Below, piece by piece: positions 18,422-26,444 of a DNA stretch of 44,753 bases. The stretch lies in NCBI GenBank assembly GCA_029782295.1, contig JAKOVB010000091.1, positions 1-44,753 of the forward strand, read 5' to 3'. This stretch comes from Pseudomonadota bacterium. GTDB taxonomy: Bacteria > Pseudomonadota > Gammaproteobacteria > Burkholderiales > Methylophilaceae. How positions within the stretch are numbered: position 1 is the stretch's first letter; the number at the start of each line of letters is the position of its first letter. Under the pieces are notes generated by a model, which searched no databases, was not told the origin of the DNA, and saw only the letters and a list, made by a program, of their open reading frames with translations. The translations under genes were made by a program, and so were the position numbers.

Positions 18422-21259
18422 CTACTCCCCGAGGTCATCGAGTTGAGTGAGAAGTACCGCGAGGAGTTCGCTCGGGTGAGATGCCGAGGACAGGATCTGT
18501 CGCAAGGGCACGAAGCCGCGTGTCCGCTGCGTCGTGACGACCTGTCCCATGAGGCCCGGAGCATAGGTAAGCAACCAGGACAGCACGGCGTTCCATGCTG
18601 GGGGGTCGGTACAGAGGTCGTCGAGCGTACTGTCGAGCGAAGGCGCGGGTCGCCTGTCAGACCGGCGGTAGGGGTAATGCCAATAGTGAGCGCCGGAGCC
18701 GACCTCCAGCGGATCCGAGTCGCTTCCGGGCAGGTTCACCGTAGCCGTCGTATTTGGAGGAATCAGGATCTCGACTTCGATGCACTCGCCCTCGATCTGC
18801 CACCTGCACGCAGCCATCCCGTAGGGCGTGCGGTGCCGAACCTGGGCATGGGTCAGGTTTCCACCGGGCCGTGGCTGGATCGCAAGGCGACGGTAGCCGG
18901 GCTCCGCGGGGGCAAGGCCACCGACGGTGCGATAAAGCCAGTCAGCGACCGAGCCCAGCGCGTAGTGGTTGAAGGAAGTCATGGCACCGGGATTAATCGC
19001 GCCGTCGGGACGCACGCTGTCCCATCGCTCCCAGATGGTTGTGGCGCCCATCGTCACCGGGTATAGCCACGAGGGACACCGCCGTTCGTTGAACAGCCGG
19101 AACGCCGTCTCATACTGTCCGGCGCGGCAGAGCGCATCGCAGATCACGGGCGTGCCCAGGAGCCCGGTGCTGATCCGATAGCGGCTCGCACGGACCAAGG
19201 CAGCTAGCCGCAAGCCGGCCTGCCTGCGCTGCTCAGCGTCGGACAGCAGGTCGAACTGGAGGGCGAGTGCGTAGGCCGTGGGTGTGTCGCTCAGAAGCCG
19301 GCCAGCAGGCGTGATGAACTGGCGGGCAAAAGCATCCCGTACCTTTGCGGCAAGCGTCTGGTAATGGGTCGAGTCCTTGTCTCGGCCTAGCACGAGCGCG
19401 GCGCGGGCGACCAGCCCGACCGAGCGGGCAAAGTAAGCCGTGGCGACCAGGTACGGATCGGTGCGCGCGGCCGCGGGATCGTCGGGCGGGGCGGCCGGGT
19501 CGAGCCAGTCACCAAACTGGAAGCCGCTGTCCAATAGCAGAGCATCGCCGCTCAGCCGCGCCAAGTGGTCTACCCACGCCCGCATGCTGTCGAACTGACC
19601 AGCAAGGATCCCAGTGTCGCCATATCGCTGATACAAGATCCAGGGGATGACCACGGCCGCTTCTCCCCAGCCGGCAGCACCGACCGGCGGCACCATCAGG
19701 ATATTGGGGACGACGAAGGGAACTGCGCCGTCCGCGCCCTGATCTGCAGCCAGGTCGCTCAGCCAGGATGACAGAAAGCCTGCGCTGTTGTAGAGGAAAC
19801 ACGCAGTGGGGGAGAACAGTTGGATATCACCGGTCCAGCCGAGGCGCTCGTCCCGCTGGGGGCAGTCCGTGGGCACGTCCAGAAAATTTCCCCGCATGCT
19901 CCAGACCGTGTTCTCGTGGAACCGGTTGAGCAGCGGGTCCGAGCTCTCGAACCACCCGGTTCGCTCCAGGTCCGAATGACACACGATTGCGCTGATGTCC
20001 TCGGCTGCAAGCGTTCCCGGCCAGCCGTCGATCTGGACGTAGCGGAAGCCGTGGAAGGTGAAGCGCGGCTCCCAGGTCTCCTGTCCGGTCCCCTTCAAGA
20101 TATAGCGGTCGGTGGCCTTCGCCGTCCGCAGCGGCCGCATGCACAGCTCACCATCCTCAAGCACTTCGGCGTGACGGAGCGTGATGGTCTGCCCCTCCTC
20201 GCCCGAAACCGTGAACCGGACACGCCCGACCACGTTCTGGCCGAAGTCAATGATCGTACTGCCCGACGGAGAGGTGGTCACGCTGGCCGGTCGCAGCGTC
20301 TCGATACGGCGCACGGGCGGCGTGTCGGGCGCGACCAACGTCGCCAGGTCCCCTGGCACAACGAGCACCGGTGCCCATGATGCGTCGTCGCTGCCCGCCG
20401 TCGACCACCCGGGCTGTTCGAGGCGGGCATCGTAGGTTTCGCCGTCGTAGATGTCGCTGGCCAGGATGGGGCCTCGTACGGCCCGCCAGCTCTCGTCCGT
20501 TACAACGCGCTGCGCCGTGCCATCCGCATACGCGATCTCAATCTGGGCCAGCAGCGCGAGCCTATCGCCGTAACAGTTGCGACGTCCGCCATCCCAGCCC
20601 AGCCGGCCGCGATACCAGCCATCGCCCAACATGGCGCCGAAGACGTTGCATCCTTCATGTAGGAGGCTCGTCACGTCGAAGGTTTGGTAGCGAAGGCGGT
20701 GAGCGTAGCTGGTCCAGCCCGGATCCATGACATGGTCGCCCACGGCCTCGCCGTTTAGTTGGGTTTCGAAGACCCCTAGCGCTGTCACATAGAGCCGAGC
20801 GTGTGTCATCCCTGGCCTGACAGAGAATTCCTTGCGCAGCAAAGGTCCCGGCTGCGACCGGCTCGTGTCCTCATCCCAGCACGGCGTGATGAAGCAGGCA
20901 CTCCAGTCACCGGCGGTGAGCAAGCCCGCCTCGAGCCGGTATGGCTCGGACCAGTCGGACGCCGGGCCCTCGATGCCCCAGGTGCGGACGCACACATCGA
21001 CTAGCTGGCGCGATCTGAGCGGTTCGAACGGCCAGGGGACCAATACCGACTCGCCGGATTTGACCGGACCGGTCTCTGCCAGCAGTTGGCAGTCGGGACC
21101 CCGGGCTTGAATCTCGTAGCCTGCCTGACGCCAGTCAGGCAGGCCAACCTCAACGGTCCAGGAAATCCGCGGCCGATCGACGCCCAGGCCGAGTGCCCCC
21201 CGGCGGTGCTCGAACCTCACATCGGCAACACGAGGCTTCGGGCTGTCAGGGCTTCTCAT
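18422..21259 (-). CDS. Alpha-L-rhamnosidase, GH78
   Basis: This 945-aa protein is a full GH78 enzyme that hydrolyses terminal alpha-L-rhamnose. Domains in order: an N-terminal Ig-like domain (DVRFEHRRGALGLGVDRPRISWTVE), two rhamnosidase beta-sandwiches (RLYVTALGVFETQLNGEAVGDHVMDPGWTSY; FGQNVVGRVRFTVSG), the six-hairpin catalytic barrel with DVPTDCPQRDERLGWTGD and ATTIWERWDS, and a C-terminal domain (PGYRRLAIQPRPGGNLTHAQVRHRTPYG). The Asp/Glu of the DERLGW and WERWD motifs are the expected catalytic acid and base. The start at 21259 overlaps the oppF-like stop by 4 nt (ATGA), joining sugar hydrolysis to transport. Confidence 0.9.
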   Translation of the reverse strand: MRSPDSPKPRVADVRFEHRRGALGLGVDRPRISWTVEVGLPDWRQAGYEIQARGPDCQLLAETGPVKSGESVLVPWPFEPLRSRQLVDVCVRTWGIEGPASDWSEPYRLEAGLLTAGDWSACFITPCWDEDTSRSQPGPLLRKEFSVRPGMTHARLYVTALGVFETQLNGEAVGDHVMDPGWTSYAHRLRYQTFDVTSLLHEGCNVFGAMLGDGWYRGRLGWDGGRRNCYGDRLALLAQIEIAYADGTAQRVVTDESWRAVRGPILASDIYDGETYDARLEQPGWSTAGSDDASWAPVLVVPGDLATLVAPDTPPVRRIETLRPASVTTSPSGSTIIDFGQNVVGRVRFTVSGEEGQTITLRHAEVLEDGELCMRPLRTAKATDRYILKGTGQETWEPRFTFHGFRYVQIDGWPGTLAAEDISAIVCHSDLERTGWFESSDPLLNRFHENTVWSMRGNFLDVPTDCPQRDERLGWTGDIQLFSPTACFLYNSAGFLSSWLSDLAADQGADGAVPFVVPNILMVPPVGAAGWGEAAVVIPWILYQRYGDTGILAGQFDSMRAWVDHLARLSGDALLLDSGFQFGDWLDPAAPPDDPAAARTDPYLVATAYFARSVGLVARAALVLGRDKDSTHYQTLAAKVRDAFARQFITPAGRLLSDTPTAYALALQFDLLSDAEQRRQAGLRLAALVRASRYRISTGLLGTPVICDALCRAGQYETAFRLFNERRCPSWLYPVTMGATTIWERWDSVRPDGAINPGAMTSFNHYALGSVADWLYRTVGGLAPAEPGYRRLAIQPRPGGNLTHAQVRHRTPYGMAACRWQIEGECIEVEILIPPNTTATVNLPGSDSDPLEVGSGAHYWHYPYRRSDRRPAPSLDSTLDDLCTDPPAWNAVLSWLLTYAPGLMGQVVTTQRTRGFVPLRQILSSASHPSELLAVLLTQLDDLGE

Positions 21260-22281
21260 ACTGGGTTCGCCGCGGCACTGATCAGAAAGCAGGCAACCTT
21301 GTGACCCGGCGAGGCTTCCACGAGGGCCGGTTGTGCTTCGCCACATCTAGGCATGACCCGCGGGCAACGGGTCGAGAAGTAGCAGCCGCGCGGGGGGTTG
21401 ATCGGGCTGGGAACGTCGCCTGAGAGCGCTGGCGCCTCGATCTCAACGCCGCTCCAACTCGGCTTTGGCACCGAGCCAAGCAGCGCCTGCGTGTATGGGT
21501 GTAGCGGGTTGGCGAAGAGCTCGTCGGTCGACGCCATCTCTGCCACCTTACCGAGGTACATCACCGCGACCTGGTCGCTCAGGTAACGCACAGCACGCAG
21601 ATCGTGCGAGATGAAGAGCATGGTCAAGTTCAGCTTGTCGCGGAGCGTACGCAGCAGATTGATGATCTGGGCCTGGATCGAGACATCCAGCGCAGAGATG
21701 GGCTCGTCGCCCACGATAAAGGTTGGGCTGGTCGCCAGGGCGCGGGCAATGCCGACCCTCTGGCGTTGGCCGCCGCTGAACTCGTGCGGGTACCGGTTCT
21801 CAAAGGCGGGGTTGAGGCCGACGGTCACCATCAGGTCGGCCACCCGGTCGCGCAGTTCGGCCGGCGGGACGAGCTTGTGGATGAGCAGGCCTTCGCTGAT
21901 CGTAAAGCCGATGGTGCAGCGCGAGTCCAGCGACGCGTAGGGATCCTGGAAGATGATCTGCATCCGCCTGCGGAGGGGATGGAGCTCGGCATCCTTGAGC
22001 TTGCATAGATCCTGTCCCTCGAAGAAAACCTCACCGGCCGTGGGACGCACGAGCTGGAGCAGCGAGCGCCCCACCGTCGTCTTGCCGCAGCCGGACTCGC
22101 CCACGAGTCCCAGCGTCTGGCCACGGCGGATGTCCAGGCTCACGTCGTCGACCGCTTTGACCGTCAGCCGGCCAGACCACGGCCATGCGCCCTTGTGCGG
22201 GCCAGGGTAGTACGTCTTCAAGCCTCGCGCGCGGATGACGAGACTGTCGTCCAGCGCGGTACCGTCTCGAACCTGGATCAT
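21256..22281 (-). CDS. ABC transporter ATPase, OppF/DppF type
   Basis: This 341-aa subunit is one of two ATPases powering the locus transporter. It has Walker A GESGCGKTT, signature FSGGQRQRVGIARAL, Walker B TFIVGDEPISALD and H-loop ISHDL. The C-terminal oligopeptide/dipeptide extension (PINPPRGCYFSTRCPRVMPRC) carries the Fe-S-type cysteine pattern of the family. The start at ATG 22281 overlaps the preceding URO-D-family stop as ATGA. It is cytoplasmic and membrane-associated. In this context it probably serves oligosaccharide uptake, a known use of Opp-type systems. Confidence 0.9.
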   Translation of the reverse strand: MIQVRDGTALDDSLVIRARGLKTYYPGPHKGAWPWSGRLTVKAVDDVSLDIRRGQTLGLVGESGCGKTTVGRSLLQLVRPTAGEVFFEGQDLCKLKDAELHPLRRRMQIIFQDPYASLDSRCTIGFTISEGLLIHKLVPPAELRDRVADLMVTVGLNPAFENRYPHEFSGGQRQRVGIARALATSPTFIVGDEPISALDVSIQAQIINLLRTLRDKLNLTMLFISHDLRAVRYLSDQVAVMYLGKVAEMASTDELFANPLHPYTQALLGSVPKPSWSGVEIEAPALSGDVPSPINPPRGCYFSTRCPRVMPRCGEAQPALVEASPGHKVACFLISAAANPV

Positions 22282-23354
22282 GCGTCCCCCTCCACGCACT
22301 CGAACATGGCGATGGCATTCTCGAGCCGCACCGCGTCGTGCAACTCGGTCGAGGAACCGAGGAAATAGCCGCCGCCGCCCGCCTCGGCGATGGCCTGACG
22401 GCAGGCCCCGCGTACCTCGTCGGGTGTACCGAATGCCAAAAGCTGGCTCACGTCGATGCCGCCCGTGAGGAACAGCTTCGGATAGCGCCGCCGCACCTCA
22501 CCCACGGTCATCCCTGCCATCACCTCCAGCGGGTTCAGCCCATCGATCCCGGCAGCCACCAGGTCATCGAGGATGCGCCATAGGCGCCCGTCGGAGTGGA
22601 ACAGGCAGTACGTGTCGCGCTGGTGCCACGCGTCGACGAGCCGGGCGAGCCGCGGGACCCAGTACTCCCGGAGCCATGCGGGTGAAAAGAGCGTCCCGTT
22701 CTTGTACGCAATATCGTCGTAGGTCAGCACGACCGGGAGCAGCCGCGGGTTGGCAATGGCCGCGACGCGGCGCAGCTCCGCATGGTTGCGCGCGTCGAGC
22801 CATGCCTCGACAAGCGCCGGCTGGTCGACCATCAGGTACGCGAAATCCTCCATACCCGCGTACCAGTACATCTCGGACAGGCCGGCGCCGCTCTCCAGCA
22901 CGAGGACCGTTGGATCGTTTCGGCCCGTCGGATCGCCGGCGGCGAAGTACGCCTGCCGCCGGCGAATTCTCGCGTGCACCGGTTCGGCGTACGCCCGATT
23001 GTATACCTGAGCGTTTGCCCGCAGGATGTCACGCTGGATCCACTCAATGAGTCCGGCCGTGTCCTGCCAGGGCCGGACTGTGATCCAGCTCGTCCACCGC
23101 TCGACCTGGAGCTCGATACCGTTCTCCTGGCGCTCGCGCCGCGGTCGGGCCGGCCCGTTGGGCATACGGGTCATATCGAGAACGCAGCCGATCGCCCTGC
23201 CCTTCACTCGGTGGCCGTTGGCGACCGTGAGGCGCTCGCCGGCGTAGTGCTCGACGATCGCGTCGTTCATGATCAGGTCATAGAGCGGAACGCGGTCGGT
23301 CTCCTCAAAACGCACCGTGCGCAGCACCCGCTCTTTCTTGGTCAGGCAGGCCAT
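22278..23354 (-). CDS. URO-D-superfamily protein (not haem UroD)
   Basis: This 358-aa protein matches the COG0407-like branch of the uroporphyrinogen-decarboxylase superfamily. Motifs are KERVLRTVRFEETDRVPLYD at the N-terminus, YCLFHSDGRLWRILDDLVAAGIDGLNPLEVMAGMTVGEVRRRYP and LFLTGGIDVSQLL. True UroD is unlikely given context and divergence. Corrinoid methyltransferase relatives (MtaA/CmuA) bind zinc through an HxC motif. Here the position reads HSDG without Cys, so that chemistry is not supported. ATG 23354 follows AAGGAG. The gene sits between the two transporter ATPases, 4 nt after one and overlapping the other, so it is co-translated with the uptake system. The reaction is unknown; modification of a methylated or unusual sugar is a guess. 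Confidence 0.75.
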   Translation of the reverse strand: MACLTKKERVLRTVRFEETDRVPLYDLIMNDAIVEHYAGERLTVANGHRVKGRAIGCVLDMTRMPNGPARPRRERQENGIELQVERWTSWITVRPWQDTAGLIEWIQRDILRANAQVYNRAYAEPVHARIRRRQAYFAAGDPTGRNDPTVLVLESGAGLSEMYWYAGMEDFAYLMVDQPALVEAWLDARNHAELRRVAAIANPRLLPVVLTYDDIAYKNGTLFSPAWLREYWVPRLARLVDAWHQRDTYCLFHSDGRLWRILDDLVAAGIDGLNPLEVMAGMTVGEVRRRYPKLFLTGGIDVSQLLAFGTPDEVRGACRQAIAEAGGGGYFLGSSTELHDAVRLENAIAMFECVEGDA

Positions 23355-23358
23355 GCGC

Positions 23359-24384
23359 TCAATCTCCTTTCCAGCGCCAGCAGGCGACGCTTTGCTGGGG
23401 GCCGGATGGCTCCAGGATGGGAGCAGCATTCCAGCACTCAGGATCGGCACGCGGGCAGCGGGGCGCGAACGCGCAGCCGGCGGGCAGATCAATCAGTTCG
23501 GGCGGAAGCCCTGGGATCGCGTACAGCGGCAGGCTACGGTCGCCGGTGAGTTCGAGCGTCGAGCTGAGCAAGCCCGCAGTGTAGGGATGCGTCGGATGGG
23601 TGAAGACCGCCTGGGTCGGCCCCGCCTCAACGGCCCGACCCGCATACATGACAATCACCCGTGTGCACAACTCCGCGACCACCCCGACATCGTGGGTGAT
23701 GAAGACAACTCCGGCGTTCAACGTGTCCCGCAGTTGGCGGATGAGGCGCAGGATCTGACGCTGCACCGTCACATCCAGCGCCGTCGTCGGCTCGTCGGCG
23801 AGGAGGAGTCGGGGGCCGCATGACAGTGCCACCGCAATCATCACCCGCTGGCGCATGCCGCCGGAAAACTGGTGCGAATACTGGCCAAACCGTCGTTCGG
23901 GATCGGGGATGCCGACCTGACCGAACAACTCGATCGCCCGGGCACGGGCTGCCGCTGCTGCCAGTCCTTTGTGGAGCTGGAGTGGCTCCGCGATCTGCTT
24001 GCCAACGGGCATCGTAGGATCGAGCGCCGTCAACGCATCCTGGAAAATCATGGCAACACTGGGGCCGCGCAGGGCTCGCATTTCCCTGTCACTCAGTTTC
24101 AGGATATCCTGTCCATCCAGGACGATCTCACCGGCCGTGATGCGGCCGGGCTGTGGGATCAGGCGCATGAAGGAGAGCGCGGCGGTTGATTTGCCGCAGC
24201 CTGATTCACCGACGAGGCCGACGATTTCGCCCGGCATCACCTGCATCGACAATCCGTCGAGCGCGGTGACGACGCCGTCCCGCGTCGGGAAGCGCACCTG
24301 CAGATTCCTCACGTCGATGACCGGGAGCAGCCGGGCGCTGCACTCTTCACCAGACGGCGCTCGGCGCGGCAGAAGTTCCATCAT
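23359..24384 (-). CDS. ABC transporter ATPase, OppD/DppD type
   Basis: The 341-aa ATPase pairs with the OppF-type subunit. It has Walker [10 protein letters not shown], signature [15 protein letters not shown], Walker [13 protein letters not shown] and H-loop ITHDVGV. The family C-terminus [15 protein letters not shown] supplies clustered cysteines. ATG 24384 ([10 protein letters not shown]) is chosen, 10 nt after the permease stop with AGGAAA upstream; the next ATG (24381) is possible. An extension to 24426 overlaps the permease gene and is unlikely. Confidence 0.9.
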   Translation of the reverse strand: MMELLPRRAPSGEECSARLLPVIDVRNLQVRFPTRDGVVTALDGLSMQVMPGEIVGLVGESGCGKSTAALSFMRLIPQPGRITAGEIVLDGQDILKLSDREMRALRGPSVAMIFQDALTALDPTMPVGKQIAEPLQLHKGLAAAAARARAIELFGQVGIPDPERRFGQYSHQFSGGMRQRVMIAVALSCGPRLLLADEPTTALDVTVQRQILRLIRQLRDTLNAGVVFITHDVGVVAELCTRVIVMYAGRAVEAGPTQAVFTHPTHPYTAGLLSSTLELTGDRSLPLYAIPGLPPELIDLPAGCAFAPRCPRADPECWNAAPILEPSGPQQSVACWRWKGD

Positions 24385-24394
24385 CCCGCGTTTC

Positions 24395-25405
24395 CTATTT
24401 ACTCCGGCTCTTGGGGTTGAGGGCATCGTTCAGCGCGTCGCCCATGAACTGAAGCGCCAGGACCACAACGGCGAGCGTAATGCCGGGCGCTAGCACCAAG
24501 TAGGGATGTGTCCGGACCTTCGACATGCCCTGAAAGATCATCGCGCCCCAACTTGCCCCCGGCGGTCGGATGCCAATGCCCAGGTAGCTCAGCGATGCTT
24601 CGAACAGCATGGCGTTGCCAAAGCTGAGAGTCACCAGCACGATCATCGACCCGAGCACATTCGGCACCAGGTGCTTCATGGTGATCCATCGTACCGAAGC
24701 GCCAAGCGCCCGGGTTGCCTCGATAAACTCCCGTTCTCGCAGAGACAGCACCTGGCTGCGGACGAGTCGGGCTGGCCATGTCCAGTTGATCATGCCGATG
24801 GCGAACACGACCACGGCATAGCTGATCATGACTTCGTTTTTGAGGAATGCCCAATGCGTCACGCTGTAGAGCGACGCGGCCAAGTTTTTGAGGGCCGGCG
24901 CGGTCGAGACGCTGACAAATGCAGCAAGCCAGATGGTTGGGAACGTCATTAGGCCATCAATGATCCAGACGACGACCGCATCCACCTTGCCGCCAGCAAA
25001 CGCGCTGAAGGCGCCCACGAGCAGGCCGACGATCGCGCCGATGAGGCTGATGAATGTGGCAACCATAAGGGCCGTGCGGCCACCCATGAGCACCCTGCTG
25101 AAGACATCCCTGCCAAGATCGTCGGTGCCCATGATGTGGGTGGCAGAAGGCGGCTTCAGGATCGCTGTCCAGTCCTGGTCAAGATAGCCGTACGGGGCGA
25201 TCTGTTTGGCGAAGATAGCGACCAGACAGAGCAGGACGAATATAGCAAGGCCGGCCATGCCCGCCCAGTTATGGCGGAACCTGTACCACGCGTCGTCCCA
25301 AAAGCTGCGAGGCTTTGTGGCTCGGAGCACACCCGCGCCAGCCGGCGGGCCGCCACGCCCGTTGCCCTGGATGATGCTCGTTGGGGCTAGACTCGGGCTA
25401 TCCAC
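24395..25405 (-). CDS. ABC transporter permease, OppC/DppC type
   Basis: The 336-aa inner-membrane permease has an N-terminal cytosolic segment, then a first membrane helix (MAGLAIFVLLCLVAIFA) and the family motif IMGTDDLGRDVFSRVLMGGRTALMV. The EAA loop is EFIEATRALGASVRWITMKHLVPN. Later helices include SMIVLVTLSFGNAMLFEASLSYLG, and the conserved PPGASWGAMI follows. It starts 4 nt after the OppB-type stop with AAGGTG upstream. Confidence 0.92.
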   Translation of the reverse strand: MDSPSLAPTSIIQGNGRGGPPAGAGVLRATKPRSFWDDAWYRFRHNWAGMAGLAIFVLLCLVAIFAKQIAPYGYLDQDWTAILKPPSATHIMGTDDLGRDVFSRVLMGGRTALMVATFISLIGAIVGLLVGAFSAFAGGKVDAVVVWIIDGLMTFPTIWLAAFVSVSTAPALKNLAASLYSVTHWAFLKNEVMISYAVVVFAIGMINWTWPARLVRSQVLSLREREFIEATRALGASVRWITMKHLVPNVLGSMIVLVTLSFGNAMLFEASLSYLGIGIRPPGASWGAMIFQGMSKVRTHPYLVLAPGITLAVVVLALQFMGDALNDALNPKSRSK

Positions 25406-25409
25406 AGTG

Positions 25410-26369
25410 TCACCTTGTCAACCGGACGCGCGGGTCGATGATACCGTACAGCAAGTCAACCAGCAGGCTGAAAAGCATCACGATGACAGTGGATACCAGC
25501 ACGGCGCCAGTCACCGTCATGACATCGCCGCGCTGCAGGCCCTTACTCACCATCATGCCGAAGCCCTGGATGTTGAAAATCTGCTCGATGAACACCGTCG
25601 CGCCGAGGAGTCCGGCTCCCGTCATGCCGATTACCGTTACAACGGGCAGTGCCGCGTTGCGGACGACATGCTTGATGATCACCAGGCGCTCCGATAGGCC
25701 GCGCGCGCGAGCCGCACGGACGTATTCCTGCGAGAGCACCTCGAGGATCGCGACGCGCGTCGTGCGGACGACGTTGAGCAGACCGACCATCGCCAGGCAG
25801 AATGCGGGCAGGATGGTTTCCTTGGCGAACAGACCGTGCCAGCCGACGCCGACCGAGGGCAACAGGTGGAGCCTTACCACCACGATGATGATCGCGACTG
25901 GCGCGAGGACGAAAGACGGAATAGAGGATAAGACCGACGAGCCGCTAACGAACACCCGGTCCAGCACGCCGTTGCTGAAAACCGCGGCGACAATGCCTAA
26001 CGGCACCCCGATAATCGTGACAATGAAGAGCGCTGCGAGGCACAACTGGAGCGACTGCGGGACCGCGTTCTTGATCAGGTAAGCGACAGGCGGGTCGCCC
26101 ATCATCACATAAGACTTCCCAAGGTCCCCGTGCAGGGCGTTCCACAGCCAATGGCCGTAACGAACATATATCGGGTCGTCCATGCCCAGCTCCTGGCGGA
26201 ACTGCTGGTACAGCTCAGTGTCGAACCCCTTGGAGGGATCGCCGCGCGTCCCGGTCAGATACGCCGCCAGGTCGCCCGCGCCGTACTGGCCCACGATGAA
26301 GGTGAAAGCAGTGACGACGATGAGCAATGGAATCATACTGAGGATTCGCCGGACGAGATAGCGGAGCAT
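25410..26369 (-). CDS. ABC transporter permease, OppB/DppB type
   Basis: The 319-aa permease is the partner of the OppC-type subunit. N-terminal MLRYLVRRILSMIPLLIVV begins the first membrane helix. The family motifs DPIYVRYGHWLWNALHGDLGKS and the EAA loop EYVRAARARGLSERLVIIKHVVRN are present. Other segments are GLLGATVFIEQIFNIQGFG and the terminal DLLYGIIDPRVRL. AGGAGAAG lies 7 nt before ATG 26369. An inverted-repeat hairpin separates it from the solute-binding protein gene. Confidence 0.92.
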   Translation of the reverse strand: MLRYLVRRILSMIPLLIVVTAFTFIVGQYGAGDLAAYLTGTRGDPSKGFDTELYQQFRQELGMDDPIYVRYGHWLWNALHGDLGKSYVMMGDPPVAYLIKNAVPQSLQLCLAALFIVTIIGVPLGIVAAVFSNGVLDRVFVSGSSVLSSIPSFVLAPVAIIIVVVRLHLLPSVGVGWHGLFAKETILPAFCLAMVGLLNVVRTTRVAILEVLSQEYVRAARARGLSERLVIIKHVVRNAALPVVTVIGMTGAGLLGATVFIEQIFNIQGFGMMVSKGLQRGDVMTVTGAVLVSTVIVMLFSLLVDLLYGIIDPRVRLTR

Positions 26370-26390
26370 GGCGCTCTTCTCCTGGAGAAC

Positions 26391-26433
26391 GCCAGCTTGT
26401 AGTGCAAGTTGGCAACCTGCACTACAAGCTGGC
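26391..26433 (-). terminator. Intercistronic hairpin between binding protein and permeases
   Basis: Two perfect 16-bp arms (26391-26406 starting GCCAGCTTGTAG, and 26418-26433) flank an 11-nt loop. It lies right after the binding-protein stop and before the OppB-type start, with no U-tract. Such hairpins commonly stabilise the abundant binding-protein mRNA or attenuate read-through. It may also be an interspersed palindromic repeat. Confidence 0.6.
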
Positions 26434-26444
26434 GCTGGGACTGG

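Noticed and set aside
18421-18564. N-terminal extension of the GH106 frame
   Set aside because: It would overlap the GH78 gene by about 140 nt and has no similarity; ATG 18420 has GGGGAG upstream and starts the conserved region.
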